DNA from: Sphingomonas sp. Leaf242 | GTDB lineage: Bacteria > Pseudomonadota > Alphaproteobacteria > Sphingomonadales > Sphingomonadaceae | DNA: 64,000 nt | Reading direction: 5' to 3' | NCBI RefSeq assembly: GCF_001422045.1 | Contig: NZ_LMLW01000001.1 | Coordinates: forward strand, 504,972-568,971 | Shown here: piece by piece, positions 53,472 through 62,197 of the stretch | Numbering within the stretch: the first letter of the stretch is position 1 | How the letters are laid out: each line of letters starts with the position of its first letter | Translations under genes and position numbers: made by a program | Notes under the pieces: model-generated | What the model was told of the DNA's origin: nothing | The model's input: the letters and a program-made list of their open reading frames with translations, nothing else | Database searches by the model: none

Positions 53472-54469
53472 CAGCGGGGCAGCGCGGTCTGAGCCGTCGG
53501 GGCTGGCTGTGCATTGCGGAATTCGCCGAGCACGGTCGCGAGCAGGTCGGGCGTGATGTTCAGATGCTCGATCGTATCCAGCTTGCCGGCCAGCTCGCGT
53601 GCGGCAAGCCCGAGCATCACCCCGGTCGGCAGGTCGCGGTAGATCGTCATCCGGGCCTGCTCCGCTTCCGCCTTGGCACTCTCGACCGTGCGGATACGCT
53701 CGGCCTCGGCCCCCGCCTCGACCTGCTGCGCCTCGGCCAGACCAGTTGCGCGGTTGCGGGCGTTCTCCGCCTCCTGCGTGATGAGCAGCATCTCGCGGCG
53801 TGCAAGCTCGGTACGGTTGGCGAGTTCGTTCTCGGCGATCGCACGCTCCTTCTCGACCGCGAGCGCGCGGCGTTCGAACGTCGCCTGGTCGGCCTTCTGC
53901 TGGAGCGCCTCGAACGTCGGGGTCTGGAGCGCGCGTTCGAGTTCGCTTGATGGTGCGAGGTTGGTCAGGCGAACCGCGGTGACCGCGATGCCGATTTCGT
54001 TCAGCGCCGGATCGTTGGCGAGCGCAGCCTCGAGCTGGTGGCGCAGCGGCTCGGGACCGGCATCGAGTAGCGCCCGCACCGATCCTTGCGCGAGATATTG
54101 CAGCGCTGCCTGGTTGACGAGCCCCGCCAGCCGCGTCTCGATCCGCTGGATCGGCTCGCTCTTGTAGGCGCCGGTGAGCAAACCGAGGCTGAAGTCGACG
54201 CGCGACGCAAGCAGTTCGGGATCGGCGACGTGCCAGGTCAGCGTGCCCTGGATCGCCACGCTCTGGAAATCCTGGCTGCGACCCTTCACGAATATCGCCA
54301 TCTCGCGGTCGTCCATCGGCAGTTCGGCGATGCTGGCGGTCTCCGGGCGGAACCAGAAGACCAGCCCGCGGCCACTCTGCTTCACCTTGCCGCTGCGGTA
54401 GCGGATGACGTGGTTGCTCGCATCACTGCGCAATTGGGCCACGAAGCCGAGGTTCTTGATCGAGGCCAT
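53471..54469 (-). CDS. SPFH/Band 7 domain protein without membrane anchor
   Basis: 332 residues. An SPFH/prohibitin-like domain occupies ~20-195 (GRGLVFWFRPETASIAELPMDD, QGTLTWHVADPELLAS, LNEIGIAVTAVRLTNLAPS), followed by an Ala/Glu/Arg coiled coil (~200-285) with repeated EKERAIAENELANRTELARRE and AEAQQVEAGAEAERIRTVES. Unlike flotillin and prohibitin, there is no N-terminal membrane segment, so it is probably a cytosolic oligomer. Six bases after the NrtR-like gene's stop the ATG follows, with AGGAG upstream inside that gene. Its partner proteins suggest a role linked to NAD metabolism; no such SPFH role is established. Confidence 0.85.
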   Translation of the reverse strand: MASIKNLGFVAQLRSDASNHVIRYRSGKVKQSGRGLVFWFRPETASIAELPMDDREMAIFVKGRSQDFQSVAIQGTLTWHVADPELLASRVDFSLGLLTGAYKSEPIQRIETRLAGLVNQAALQYLAQGSVRALLDAGPEPLRHQLEAALANDPALNEIGIAVTAVRLTNLAPSSELERALQTPTFEALQQKADQATFERRALAVEKERAIAENELANRTELARREMLLITQEAENARNRATGLAEAQQVEAGAEAERIRTVESAKAEAEQARMTIYRDLPTGVMLGLAARELAGKLDTIEHLNITPDLLATVLGEFRNAQPAPTAQTALPR

Positions 54470-54474
54470 GACGG

Positions 54475-55212
54475 TTACTCCTGTATCGAATGATGACGGA
54501 AAAGTTCGGCGGGGCGGAACGAGGCACCGGTCTCGCGCTCACCGGTTGCCACCAGCGTGTTCGTGGCGAGCATGCGGCGGCGAAAGGCGGGCTTGTTGAG
54601 CGGTCGCCCGAGGATCGTTTCGTGGACGTCCTGGAGCGCCCGCAGCGTGAAGCGTTCGGGCAAGAGCGCGTAGGCGACATCCGAATAATCGAGCTTCCCG
54701 CGCAGCCGAAGCATCGCGAGCCCGAGCATATCGGCATGGTCGAACGCCAATGGCAGCGCGTCGCCATCCTGCGACCGTGCCGCGACCGGGCCACCGGTCT
54801 CGCCGGACCACGGGACGACGAGTTCTGCCAGCGTCAGATCGGGCGCCGCCTTCAGTGCGGCGGCGAAGCGATCGGGCGGAAGCAACGCGAAATACGCCAC
54901 GCTGATCACCCGGGTGCGGGGGGCGCGGTCGACCGTGCCGAACGTGTAGAGCTGCTCGACATACGCGTCTGCCATCCGCACTTTCGTTGCGAGCACGCGG
55001 TGTGCCGCGGCATCGAGACTCTCGTCGATGCGGACGAATCCACCGGGGAGCGACCACGCGCCCATGCAGGGGTGTTCGGCGCGCTGCATGAGCAACGCTG
55101 CGGGCCTGCCATTGAGGACGCTGACCAGGATCAAATCGACGGCGACCGACGGTCGCTCGTACCGATGTGGATCATATCCATCAAGGAACTCGGTCTCGTT
55201 CATATGACCCAT
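54475..55212 (-). CDS. NrtR-like regulator with degenerate Nudix box
   Basis: 245 residues. The N-terminal Nudix fold (~20-150) has G58-x5-E64 in GGFVRIDESLD, but the REUxEE signature reads RVLATK (residues 72-77), so the metal-binding Glu are lost and hydrolysis is unlikely. The C-terminal ~165-225 (DYSDVAYALLPERFTLRALQ, PLNKPAFRRRML) is the winged helix of NrtR, the Nudix-related regulator of NAD biosynthesis, sensing ADP-ribose in characterised members. ATG 55212 (MGHMNETEF) is chosen: GGAAGG is 5 bases before it. The frame's first ATG at 55227 falls inside the palindrome. Likely autoregulated and controlling the SPFH and NADK-like genes. Confidence 0.82.
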   Translation of the reverse strand: MGHMNETEFLDGYDPHRYERPSVAVDLILVSVLNGRPAALLMQRAEHPCMGAWSLPGGFVRIDESLDAAAHRVLATKVRMADAYVEQLYTFGTVDRAPRTRVISVAYFALLPPDRFAAALKAAPDLTLAELVVPWSGETGGPVAARSQDGDALPLAFDHADMLGLAMLRLRGKLDYSDVAYALLPERFTLRALQDVHETILGRPLNKPAFRRRMLATNTLVATGERETGASFRPAELFRHHSIQE

Positions 55213-55254
55213 ATATCCTTCCGGCATATTTCTAATATGCGATGTGGATATATG
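55210..55254. promoter_or_regulatory. 45-bp concentric palindrome over the NrtR-like gene start
   Basis: Two perfect inverted repeats share one centre at 55232: outer CATATATCC (55210-55218)/GGATATATG (55246-55254) and inner GCATATT (55224-55230)/AATATGC (55234-55240). It covers the ribosome site and start of the NrtR-like gene, so bound protein would block expression. Probable autoregulatory operator with two half-site pairs. Confidence 0.65.
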
Positions 55255-55474
55255 TCAATCGTTATTGCATCTGCAGCGTGATGGTTCGTGGGAGAGCCCA
55301 TTTCCGGCAGGATCGCAGCGATTGAGATAGCCGAGCGATCATATCCGTCTCGGGGTTCGGCATTTGACGAGTCGTGCAGACTTCGAGGGGGGTGCCAACC
55401 AGCTAAGATAGAGCACAGCGCTGGTCCTGTTTTGTTGGACTATTGACAGGGCTACGCAAAGGAGGAAAAAGGTG

Positions 55475-55488
55475 TGGTAACGTTACCA
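55475..55488. promoter_or_regulatory. LacI-type operator, perfect 14-bp palindrome
   Basis: TGGTAACGTTACCA is a perfect palindrome and 11 of 14 positions fit the xyl-box TGGTAGCGCTAACA. It lies 33 bp before the TBDR start at 55521. A TTGACA (55443-55448) sits 26 bp upstream and could be a -35 element, which would let the regulator block RNA polymerase. Confidence 0.65.
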
Positions 55489-55520
55489 GACTAAAGCTGG
55501 ACGATAATGGGAGGATGACG

Positions 55521-58500
55521 ATGGCAATCGGGTCGAGGACGTTGCGCGCACGCGGACGGCAGATTGGCGCCACCAGCCTTATGGCGATGGCCGCATGCAT
55601 GTTGTCTGCGCCAGCCTGGGCACAAGCGCAGGGCGAGTCTGCCGCGCCGCGCCCGTTAGCGCCTGTAGCGCCCGAGGGCATTGTCACGACGCCGGTTCCT
55701 CAGCAAATCGCTCCTGCAGCGTCGGATCCCGCCACGGTCGAACCGGCGTCTTCGCCGGACATCGTCGTCACCGGATCGCGAATCACGACCGGCGGTTTCA
55801 CCGCGCCGACGCCGACGACGGTGATCGACGCCAACGCCATCGCCGCCAATGCGCAACCGAACGTCTTCACCACGATCGCCCAATTGCCGTCGTTGCAGGG
55901 GTCGACGGGCACGAGCACCGGTACGTTCAGCACGTCGAGCGGCACGCAGGGGCTCAGTTCCTTCTCGCTGCGCGGCGTCGGTGCGATACGCACGCTGACT
56001 CTGATCGATGGTCAGCGCGTCGTTGGTGCCAACGTCACCGGCGTGCCCGACGTAAGCCTGTTCCCGCAGCTTCTCATCAAACGCGTCGATGTCGTCAACG
56101 GTGGTGCCTCGGCCTCCTACGGATCGGATGCGGTCGGCGGGGTCGTCAATTTCATCACCGATACCCGGTTCAAGGGCATCAAGGGCAACGTCCAAGGGGG
56201 CATCACCACCTACGGCGACAACGAACAAATCCTTCTCCAGCTCGCCGCTGGAACGAGCTTGCTCGATGATCGCCTGCACATCGTCGCCAGCACCGAATAC
56301 GCGCATGAGAACGGCATCGGCGGCGGAGACTTCGGCACCGAACTTTCTGGCGGACGCGACTGGTTTCGGCAATCGACCTTGATCAACCGCAACGTCCTGA
56401 ACGACGGATCGCCGCAATATCTGTTCCGGGATTTCGCTCAGCCCTACAACTATACCAAGTTCGGACTGATCACGGCGGGGCCCCTGCAGGGAACCGCGTT
56501 CGACCAAGCCGGCAACCCGTTCCAGTTCCAATATGGCTCGAACGGCACCCCGGCGCGCGACGCGGCAGGGACCGTCAATGGTTGCCTGCCCGGCTTCTGT
56601 ATCGGCGGCGACCTGTCCGGCAACGTCGATGCCGGGCGCTCACTTCAGTCGCGGCTCCAGCGTGTGAACAATTACGGTCGGATCGGCTTCGACTGGGCGC
56701 CCGACAACGAGATCTATTTCACTGCCAATATCGGTCAGGTAAAGACCAACAACCAGCCGGTCGGCGGCCAGAACCGCCCGAACCTGACGATCCAGTGCGC
56801 CAATCCGTTCGTACCCGCCTCGGTCCAGGCCGCCTGCACCACCGCGGGGATCACGAACTTCCAATACGGCACGAGCAACGCCGCCTTGGGTAACACGCAG
56901 GTCTATACAGATCGTCGCCAGTATCGGTTCGTCGCTGGTGCCAAGGGGCGTCAGTCCGTCGCCGGGTCCGACTGGACCTACGACATGTATTACGAACACG
57001 GCACGAACTATTCCAATATCGACGTCAACAACGTGCTGCTGTCGAACCGCTTCAACCAGGCGATCAATGCGACGACCATGAACGGGGCGATCGTGTGTGC
57101 CGATCCTATCGCGCGTGCGAACGGGTGTCAGCCGCTCAACATATTCGGCGGCAATCCGTCGCAGGGGGCGCTCGGCTACATCATGCCCGACAAAGGCCCG
57201 TACCAGCGAACCCGCCAGACGCAGGACGTGGTCAGCGTCAATTTCTCCGGCTCTCCATTCAGTCTTTGGGCGGGGCCCGTCTCGTTCGCCTTCGGCAGCG
57301 AATTCCGGCATGAATTCTATACCGTGCGGGCCGATCCCTACGGCGCGGGCACCGGCGCTACGCCGAACACGCCCGACTATCCCGCCGATCCCACGCTGCT
57401 CGCCGGGGGCAACAACTGGTATGCCGGCAATTACAAGAATGGTAGCGGCGCCTACAGCGTGAAGGAAGCGTTCGTCGAAACCGACGTGCCGATCCTCAAT
57501 TCAAAGGGAACCGGACGCGCGACGATAAACGGCGCGATCCGCGCGACCGACTACAGCACGTCTGGCACCGTCTGGGCGTGGAAGCTCGGTGGAACCTGGG
57601 ACCTGCCGGTCGATGGCCTGCGCTTACGCGGCGTGACCTCTCGCGATGTCCGTGCGCCGAACTTGTCGGAGTTGTTCGCGGCTCCGGTGACAACCACGCT
57701 ACCGGGATTTTTCGACCCGTTCCGCAACGTCAACGTGCTTGCGATCCAGAACACGATCGGCAACACCGCGCTCACGCCGGAGATCGCGCGTAACACCACT
57801 GCGGGCATCGCGTTTTCCGGATCGTCCTGGCTGCCGGGTCTCAGCCTGTCGGTCGATTACTACCATATCAAGATCAAGGACGTGATCTCCAGCCTCGGCG
57901 CGGCGGATATCGTCAACCTGTGTTTCCAGAACATCCTTCCGGAAAGCTGCGGTGCATTCAATCTCAACAACCCGGCCGGGCCCAATTTCATCAACGTCCA
58001 GGCGTTCAACCTTGCATCGATCGATACCGAGGGCCTGGATATCGAGGCGAGCTATCGCTGGCGGCGTCCGCTTGGCTTGCCGGGCAGCTTCACGCTGCGC
58101 GCGCTGGCTACCAATATCCGCAAGTTCGTGACCGATACGGGGCTGCCCGGAACGATCCCCAACGATACGGCGGGCGTCAACATCGGCAGCACGCCCGACT
58201 GGAAATGGCTGGCGACGCAGACCTATGCCAATGACGACTTCTCGCTGTTGCTGCAGGAGCGCTGGTTCAGCGACGGGGTGCTTGGACATCAATATGTTGA
58301 ATGTTCGCCCGGCAATTGCCCGGCGTCGACGAACAATCACCCTACGATCGACCGGAATTTCATACCGGGCGCCTTCTACATGGACGTCGGCGGCACGTAT
58401 AACCTTACCAAGCAGGTGACCGGCTATTTCAAGGTCGACAACGTGTTCGACAAGGATCCGGCCAGATCCCCGTATTTCGTCAATCCGCAGTTGTACGACG

Positions 58501-58544
58501 TCTATGGCCGGACCTTCCGCGTCGGCGTCCGGTTCAGCATGTGA
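55521..58544 (+). CDS. TonB-dependent receptor of the xylan locus
   Basis: 1007-residue outer-membrane TBDR. ATG 55521 is chosen: GGAGG (55510-55514) is 6 bases before; ATG 55515 would directly abut it. Signal peptide ends LSAPAWAQA near 37. Plug: PDIVVTGSRITTGGFTAPTP, TIAQLPSLQGSTGTSTG and GQRVVGANVTGVPDVSLFPQ, of a TBDR group (iron-siderophore-like wording) unlike the other three in the window. Barrel ends RTFRVGVRFSM. A LacI operator is upstream, and a GH43 gene follows within 30 bp, so it probably imports xylo- or arabinoxylo-oligosaccharides. Confidence 0.92.
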   Translation: MAIGSRTLRARGRQIGATSLMAMAACMLSAPAWAQAQGESAAPRPLAPVAPEGIVTTPVPQQIAPAASDPATVEPASSPDIVVTGSRITTGGFTAPTPTTVIDANAIAANAQPNVFTTIAQLPSLQGSTGTSTGTFSTSSGTQGLSSFSLRGVGAIRTLTLIDGQRVVGANVTGVPDVSLFPQLLIKRVDVVNGGASASYGSDAVGGVVNFITDTRFKGIKGNVQGGITTYGDNEQILLQLAAGTSLLDDRLHIVASTEYAHENGIGGGDFGTELSGGRDWFRQSTLINRNVLNDGSPQYLFRDFAQPYNYTKFGLITAGPLQGTAFDQAGNPFQFQYGSNGTPARDAAGTVNGCLPGFCIGGDLSGNVDAGRSLQSRLQRVNNYGRIGFDWAPDNEIYFTANIGQVKTNNQPVGGQNRPNLTIQCANPFVPASVQAACTTAGITNFQYGTSNAALGNTQVYTDRRQYRFVAGAKGRQSVAGSDWTYDMYYEHGTNYSNIDVNNVLLSNRFNQAINATTMNGAIVCADPIARANGCQPLNIFGGNPSQGALGYIMPDKGPYQRTRQTQDVVSVNFSGSPFSLWAGPVSFAFGSEFRHEFYTVRADPYGAGTGATPNTPDYPADPTLLAGGNNWYAGNYKNGSGAYSVKEAFVETDVPILNSKGTGRATINGAIRATDYSTSGTVWAWKLGGTWDLPVDGLRLRGVTSRDVRAPNLSELFAAPVTTTLPGFFDPFRNVNVLAIQNTIGNTALTPEIARNTTAGIAFSGSSWLPGLSLSVDYYHIKIKDVISSLGAADIVNLCFQNILPESCGAFNLNNPAGPNFINVQAFNLASIDTEGLDIEASYRWRRPLGLPGSFTLRALATNIRKFVTDTGLPGTIPNDTAGVNIGSTPDWKWLATQTYANDDFSLLLQERWFSDGVLGHQYVECSPGNCPASTNNHPTIDRNFIPGAFYMDVGGTYNLTKQVTGYFKVDNVFDKDPARSPYFVNPQLYDVYGRTFRVGVRFSM

Positions 58545-58570
58545 TGCAGGATCGATCGGGAACATCGATC

Positions 58571-59608
58571 ATGCGTCGAGTTCGCGTCTGTCTCGTCGTC
58601 ACGCTCGCGGCCCTGACGATCGGGGGGTCGCCGATCGGGGCGGCTCCTGGCCGGGACCCCGCCGCCGCCGTCCGCGGCGGCAACCCGATCATTCGGGACA
58701 AGTTCACGGCCGATCCGGCGCCGCTGGTCGTCGGTAATACGCTGTATCTCTATGTCGGGCATGACGAAGCGCAACGCGACGAGATGTTCAACATGCGCGA
58801 ATGGCTGGTCTATTCGACCACCGACATGAAGACGTGGACGGATCACGGCGCGATCATGAACGTAGCCGACTTCAAATGGGCCAAGAAGGACGCATGGGCG
58901 TCACAGGCGATCGCCAAGAACGGCAAATACTGGTTCTACGCGGCCGTCGAACACGACAAGACGCATCCGGGCAAGGCGATCGCGGTCGCGGTATCGGACA
59001 CGCCGACCGGTCCCTTCGTCGATGCCAAGGGATCGGCGTTGATCACCAATGCCATGACGCCGAAGGGGACGCATAGCTGGGAGGATATCGATCCCACCGT
59101 GCTGACCGACGACGACGGGACGACCTGGATCGCGTGGGGCAACCGGCAATGCTACATCGCCAAGCTGAAGCCTAACATGATCGAGATCGACGGTCCGATC
59201 CATGAGATCACGCCGCCGCATTTCGAAGAGGGTCCCTGGCTGCACAAACGGGGAAAGCTGTATTACCTGACCTACGCGTCGCTGGATCGTGCGGCGCAGC
59301 GCGACGAGCACGTGTCTTATGCGACCGCGCCGTCGCTGGCCGGACCGTGGACCTATCGTGGGCTGCTGACGGGGTCGGGCAAGTACAGTTTCACGATCCA
59401 TCCGGGCATCGCGCAGTTCAGGGGTAACTGGTATCTGTTCCTGCACAACGCGTCGCTTGCGATCGGCGAACTGAATGGCGCGATCGGGCGCCGCGCGGTT
59501 ACCGTGGAGCATCTTCGCTACAACCCCGACGGCACGATGGTTCCTGTCGTTCAGACCGACGCTGGTGTTTCTGGTTCGGTATCGGGATCGGCAGGCGGTG
59601 CGGGCTGA
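58571..59608 (+). CDS. GH43 family glycosidase (arabinofuranosidase type)
   Basis: 345-residue secreted GH43. ATG 58571 (MRRVRVCLVVTLAALTIGGS, signal to about AAPG) is preferred to an ATG overlapping the TBDR stop. Catalytic positions: base Asp48 in KFTADPAPLVV, pKa-modulating Asp in SWEDIDPTVLTDDDG and acid Glu in HFEEGPWLHKRGK. The layout with GHDEAQRDEMFNMREWLVYS and YFAL-like TYASLDRAAQ matches arabinoxylan arabinofuranohydrolase/xylosidase-type GH43 subfamilies. It immediately follows the TBDR, and is separated by 19 bp from the convergent LacI gene. Probably trims arabinose side chains before uptake; substrate inferred. Confidence 0.85.
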   Translation: MRRVRVCLVVTLAALTIGGSPIGAAPGRDPAAAVRGGNPIIRDKFTADPAPLVVGNTLYLYVGHDEAQRDEMFNMREWLVYSTTDMKTWTDHGAIMNVADFKWAKKDAWASQAIAKNGKYWFYAAVEHDKTHPGKAIAVAVSDTPTGPFVDAKGSALITNAMTPKGTHSWEDIDPTVLTDDDGTTWIAWGNRQCYIAKLKPNMIEIDGPIHEITPPHFEEGPWLHKRGKLYYLTYASLDRAAQRDEHVSYATAPSLAGPWTYRGLLTGSGKYSFTIHPGIAQFRGNWYLFLHNASLAIGELNGAIGRRAVTVEHLRYNPDGTMVPVVQTDAGVSGSVSGSAGGAG

Positions 59609-59627
59609 CCCGCCGTACCGGGGACGC

Positions 59628-60677
59628 TCAACTCGTCGGGGTGATCGCGCATGGAGGGGCGGTCGATTCCCGTTCGACAAGCACATGGTCGAGAATTTGA
59701 GACTTGGCCGTAGCCTTCCCGGTGCCCCCGCCCTGGCGCATAGCCTGGATGAGCCGTTGCAGCGCCTCCGCGGCCAGCGCGCGGACCGGTTGGCGTATCG
59801 TCGTCAGCGGCGGCCAGAGCGTGACCGCGGCCGTGCTGTCGTCGAACCCGACGACGGTCAGGTCGCTCGGCACATCGAGATGGCGGCGGTGCGCGACGGA
59901 GACTACCGCCGCGGCCATGTCGTCGTTGCTCGCGAACACGGCCGTGGGCGGTCGCGACCCGGCCAGCAATGTCTCGCCGGCGATCAGACCGGAGGCGTAG
60001 CTGAAATCGCCTTGGACGATCTGCGTTTCGAGCGCGCCGTCCTCTTGTATCGCAGCCTGGAATCCGGCCAGACGTTCGGTCGCGGCGGACTGGTCGAGAT
60101 TGCCCAGCACGAAGCCCAGATGGCGATGGCCGAGCCCGATCAGATGGCGGGTCATGTCGTAGGCCGCCCGGTGGTTGTCGATGCCGACGCAGATCGCGCC
60201 GGGGGCAATGCCGCCGACGATCGCGAGCGGCAGGTTCGCGTCCGCGACGATCGCGCGGATGATCTCGGACTCACCGAGCGGCGGCGCCAGGATCATGCCA
60301 CCGATCCGCGATGCGATGAGCCCCTCGACCGCGGCACGGGTCGGTGGCTTGCCGTTCTCGCCCTTCAACAGGATCAACTGCGCGGCGTGGATCGAGGCCT
60401 CCTCGAACACACCGGCGAGCAGGTCGCTCATGAACGCGGCGCTAGGGTTGGAATAGATCACGCCGATCCGGACCTCGCGCGAGGTGACCAGATTGCGCGC
60501 CGTCAAATTGGGCGTGTAGTTAAGTTCGGCGATCGCATCGGTCACCAGCGCGCGGGTCTCGGCACGCACGCCTGCGTCGCCGTTGATGACTCGCGACACC
60601 GTCATCGGCGATACATTGGCCCGTTTGGCGACATCGATGACGGTCGCCCCGCGAGGCCGAGAGGGAGAGCGCTGCAT
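59628..60677 (-). CDS. LacI family transcriptional regulator of the xylan locus
   Basis: 349-residue LacI/GalR regulator. HTH at ~12-35 (ATVIDVAKRANVSPMTVSR) and hinge to 60 (AIAELNYTPNLTARNL). The periplasmic-binding-like ligand domain follows: IGVIYSNPSAAFMSDLLAGV, CVGIDNHRAAYDMTRHLIGLG, HRHLGFVLGNLDQSAATERL, PPTAVFASNDDMAAAVVS and VVGFDDSTAAVTLWPPLTTI. Convergent with the GH43 and divergent from an MFS-GH43 pair. Operators resembling xyl-boxes precede the TBDR and the MFS, so this is the probable repressor, sensing xylose or a xylo-oligosaccharide. Confidence 0.9.
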   Translation of the reverse strand: MQRSPSRPRGATVIDVAKRANVSPMTVSRVINGDAGVRAETRALVTDAIAELNYTPNLTARNLVTSREVRIGVIYSNPSAAFMSDLLAGVFEEASIHAAQLILLKGENGKPPTRAAVEGLIASRIGGMILAPPLGESEIIRAIVADANLPLAIVGGIAPGAICVGIDNHRAAYDMTRHLIGLGHRHLGFVLGNLDQSAATERLAGFQAAIQEDGALETQIVQGDFSYASGLIAGETLLAGSRPPTAVFASNDDMAAAVVSVAHRRHLDVPSDLTVVGFDDSTAAVTLWPPLTTIRQPVRALAAEALQRLIQAMRQGGGTGKATAKSQILDHVLVERESTAPPCAITPTS

Positions 60678-60708
60678 GCGTATCTCTACCCAGCCGCCGA
60701 CTTAGGGG

Positions 60709-60725
60709 TGCCAATCGTCTTGGCA
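60709..60725. promoter_or_regulatory. Inverted repeat before the LacI gene
   Basis: TGCCAA-TCGTC-TTGGCA has perfect 6-bp arms and is 32 bp upstream of the LacI start on its coding side. It could be an operator for a different regulator or an RNA hairpin in the leader. Sequence differs from the xyl-box-like sites. Confidence 0.35.
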
Positions 60726-60927
60726 GTATGCAGGGTTTCGGCTTCGGAACTCGTCGTCATGCCCCGACGTGCATCGTCGTCAGGTTGGGGGTCAATGGAT
60801 ATCCGCGCCACCCGCCGGATTGTCGTCCGGATCTCCATGCGAGCGACGCACGGCAGCGCTTCGGACCAACACGAACTTTATCGTTGCGATGGGTTGCCTA
60901 CACTCATAGCAAAGGCCAATCGTATGA

Positions 60928-60941
60928 TGTTAGCGTTACCA
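60928..60941. promoter_or_regulatory. xyl-box-like operator before MFS-GH43
   Basis: TGTTAGCGTTACCA; its reverse complement TGGTAACGCTAACA matches 13 of 14 positions of the xyl-box TGGTAGCGCTAACA. It ends 14 bases before the transporter ATG at 60956, on top of the leader. Likely bound by the divergent LacI protein. Confidence 0.65.
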
Positions 60942-60955
60942 GGCGGGGCAGGCGG

Positions 60956-62197
60956 ATGAAGCGATTTCCCTATATCCGCTGGACGATCATCGCGGTGTTC
61001 GTCGGCGCGATGGTCATCAACTATCTGACCCGCAGCATTCTGGGGGTCGCAGCGCCAGCGATCATGACCGAGCAGCACATCTCGTCCGAACAATACTCCT
61101 GGATCACCGGCGCATTCCAGTTCGGCATCATGTTTCAGCCGGTGGCAGGCTATCTGCTCGATCTGATCGGGCTCAAGATCGGCTTCACGCTGTTCGTCTC
61201 GATCTGGTCGCTCATCACGCTGGGACATGGCTTCGCGAGCGGGTGGATGGGGTTTGCCGGCCTTCGCGGTGCGTTGGGGCTGGTCGAGGGATCCGCGCAA
61301 CCGGCCGGCATGAAGCTTGTGGCGGAATGGTTTCCGGCCCGCGAACGAGGGATCGCCGGCGGTATCTATCAGATCGGCGCCTCGTTCGGTGCGGTCTTCG
61401 CGCCACCTCTGGTGGCATGGGCGGTGTTCAATCACAGCTGGCGCGCGGCGTTCTTCGTGGCCGGCGGGCTGGGGCTCGCATGGGTCGTCCTCTGGCTATT
61501 CTGGTATGCGCCACCCGGGCGGCACCGCGCGCTGTCGGATGGCGAACGCACGCTGATCGTCGAGGGGCAGGAAGCCGAACTGGTGAAGCGTCGGCGCCGA
61601 CCGCCGCTCGGTGAACTGCTTCGGCGTCGCAACCTGTGGGCGATCGCCGCCGCGCGGTTCCTGGCGGACCCGGTCTGGGGCATGCTGTCGCTGTGGATGC
61701 CGCTCTACCTGGTGCAGGCGCGCCATTTCGATCTGGGGCAGATCGCGCTGTTCGCCTGGCTGCCTTTCCTCGCAGCGGATCTGGGATGCCTGTTCGGACC
61801 GGCCGTGGTCGCGTTCCTGCAACGCCGCGGCGTCCAGTTGATCGATGCGCGGCGCAGCGCCTTCACGCTCGGCGCGGTGATGATGACCGGCATGATGTTC
61901 GTGGGCAGCGTCACGAGTCCGATCGCCGCGATCGCGCTGTTGTGTCTGGGCGGATTTGCGCATCAGACGCTGTCGGTAACCGTCATCACCTTGTGTTCCG
62001 ACCTGTTCCCACAGGACCAGGTGGCAACGGCGACCGGTATATCGGGAACCGCGGCCAATCTTGGTGTTCTGATCTTCACGCTGACGCTCGGCGCGCTCGT
62101 CGACCAGGTCGGGTATCAGCCTTTCTTCATATTGCTGGGGCTGCTCGATATCGTCGGCGCGGCGCTGCTCTGGACCATGGTGCGAAAGACCGCATGA
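60956..62197 (+). CDS. MFS transporter, ACS/ExuT-like
   Basis: 413-residue inner-membrane protein with twelve predicted helices. ATG 60956 follows a GGCGG segment; the frame opens 76 codons upstream but crosses the operator. Family signatures: YLTRSILGVAAPAIMTEQHIS (helix 1), GALGLVEGSAQPAGMKLVAEWFPARERGIAGG, and ISGTAANLGVLIFTLTLGALV. This is the ExuT-type (hexuronate/aldonate) ACS family also used by the manD-linked transporter at 34 kb. Its stop overlaps the GH43 start (ATGA), and it probably imports a xylan-derived acid or sugar, perhaps glucuronosyl-xylose. Confidence 0.87.
   Translation: MKRFPYIRWTIIAVFVGAMVINYLTRSILGVAAPAIMTEQHISSEQYSWITGAFQFGIMFQPVAGYLLDLIGLKIGFTLFVSIWSLITLGHGFASGWMGFAGLRGALGLVEGSAQPAGMKLVAEWFPARERGIAGGIYQIGASFGAVFAPPLVAWAVFNHSWRAAFFVAGGLGLAWVVLWLFWYAPPGRHRALSDGERTLIVEGQEAELVKRRRRPPLGELLRRRNLWAIAAARFLADPVWGMLSLWMPLYLVQARHFDLGQIALFAWLPFLAADLGCLFGPAVVAFLQRRGVQLIDARRSAFTLGAVMMTGMMFVGSVTSPIAAIALLCLGGFAHQTLSVTVITLCSDLFPQDQVATATGISGTAANLGVLIFTLTLGALVDQVGYQPFFILLGLLDIVGAALLWTMVRKTA

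Noticed and set aside
55398..55425. ACCAGC/GCTGGT inverted repeat before the fourth TBDR
   Set aside because: The 16-bp spacer and unpaired flanks give a weak hairpin with no T-run, and the nearby 14-bp perfect palindrome explains regulation better.
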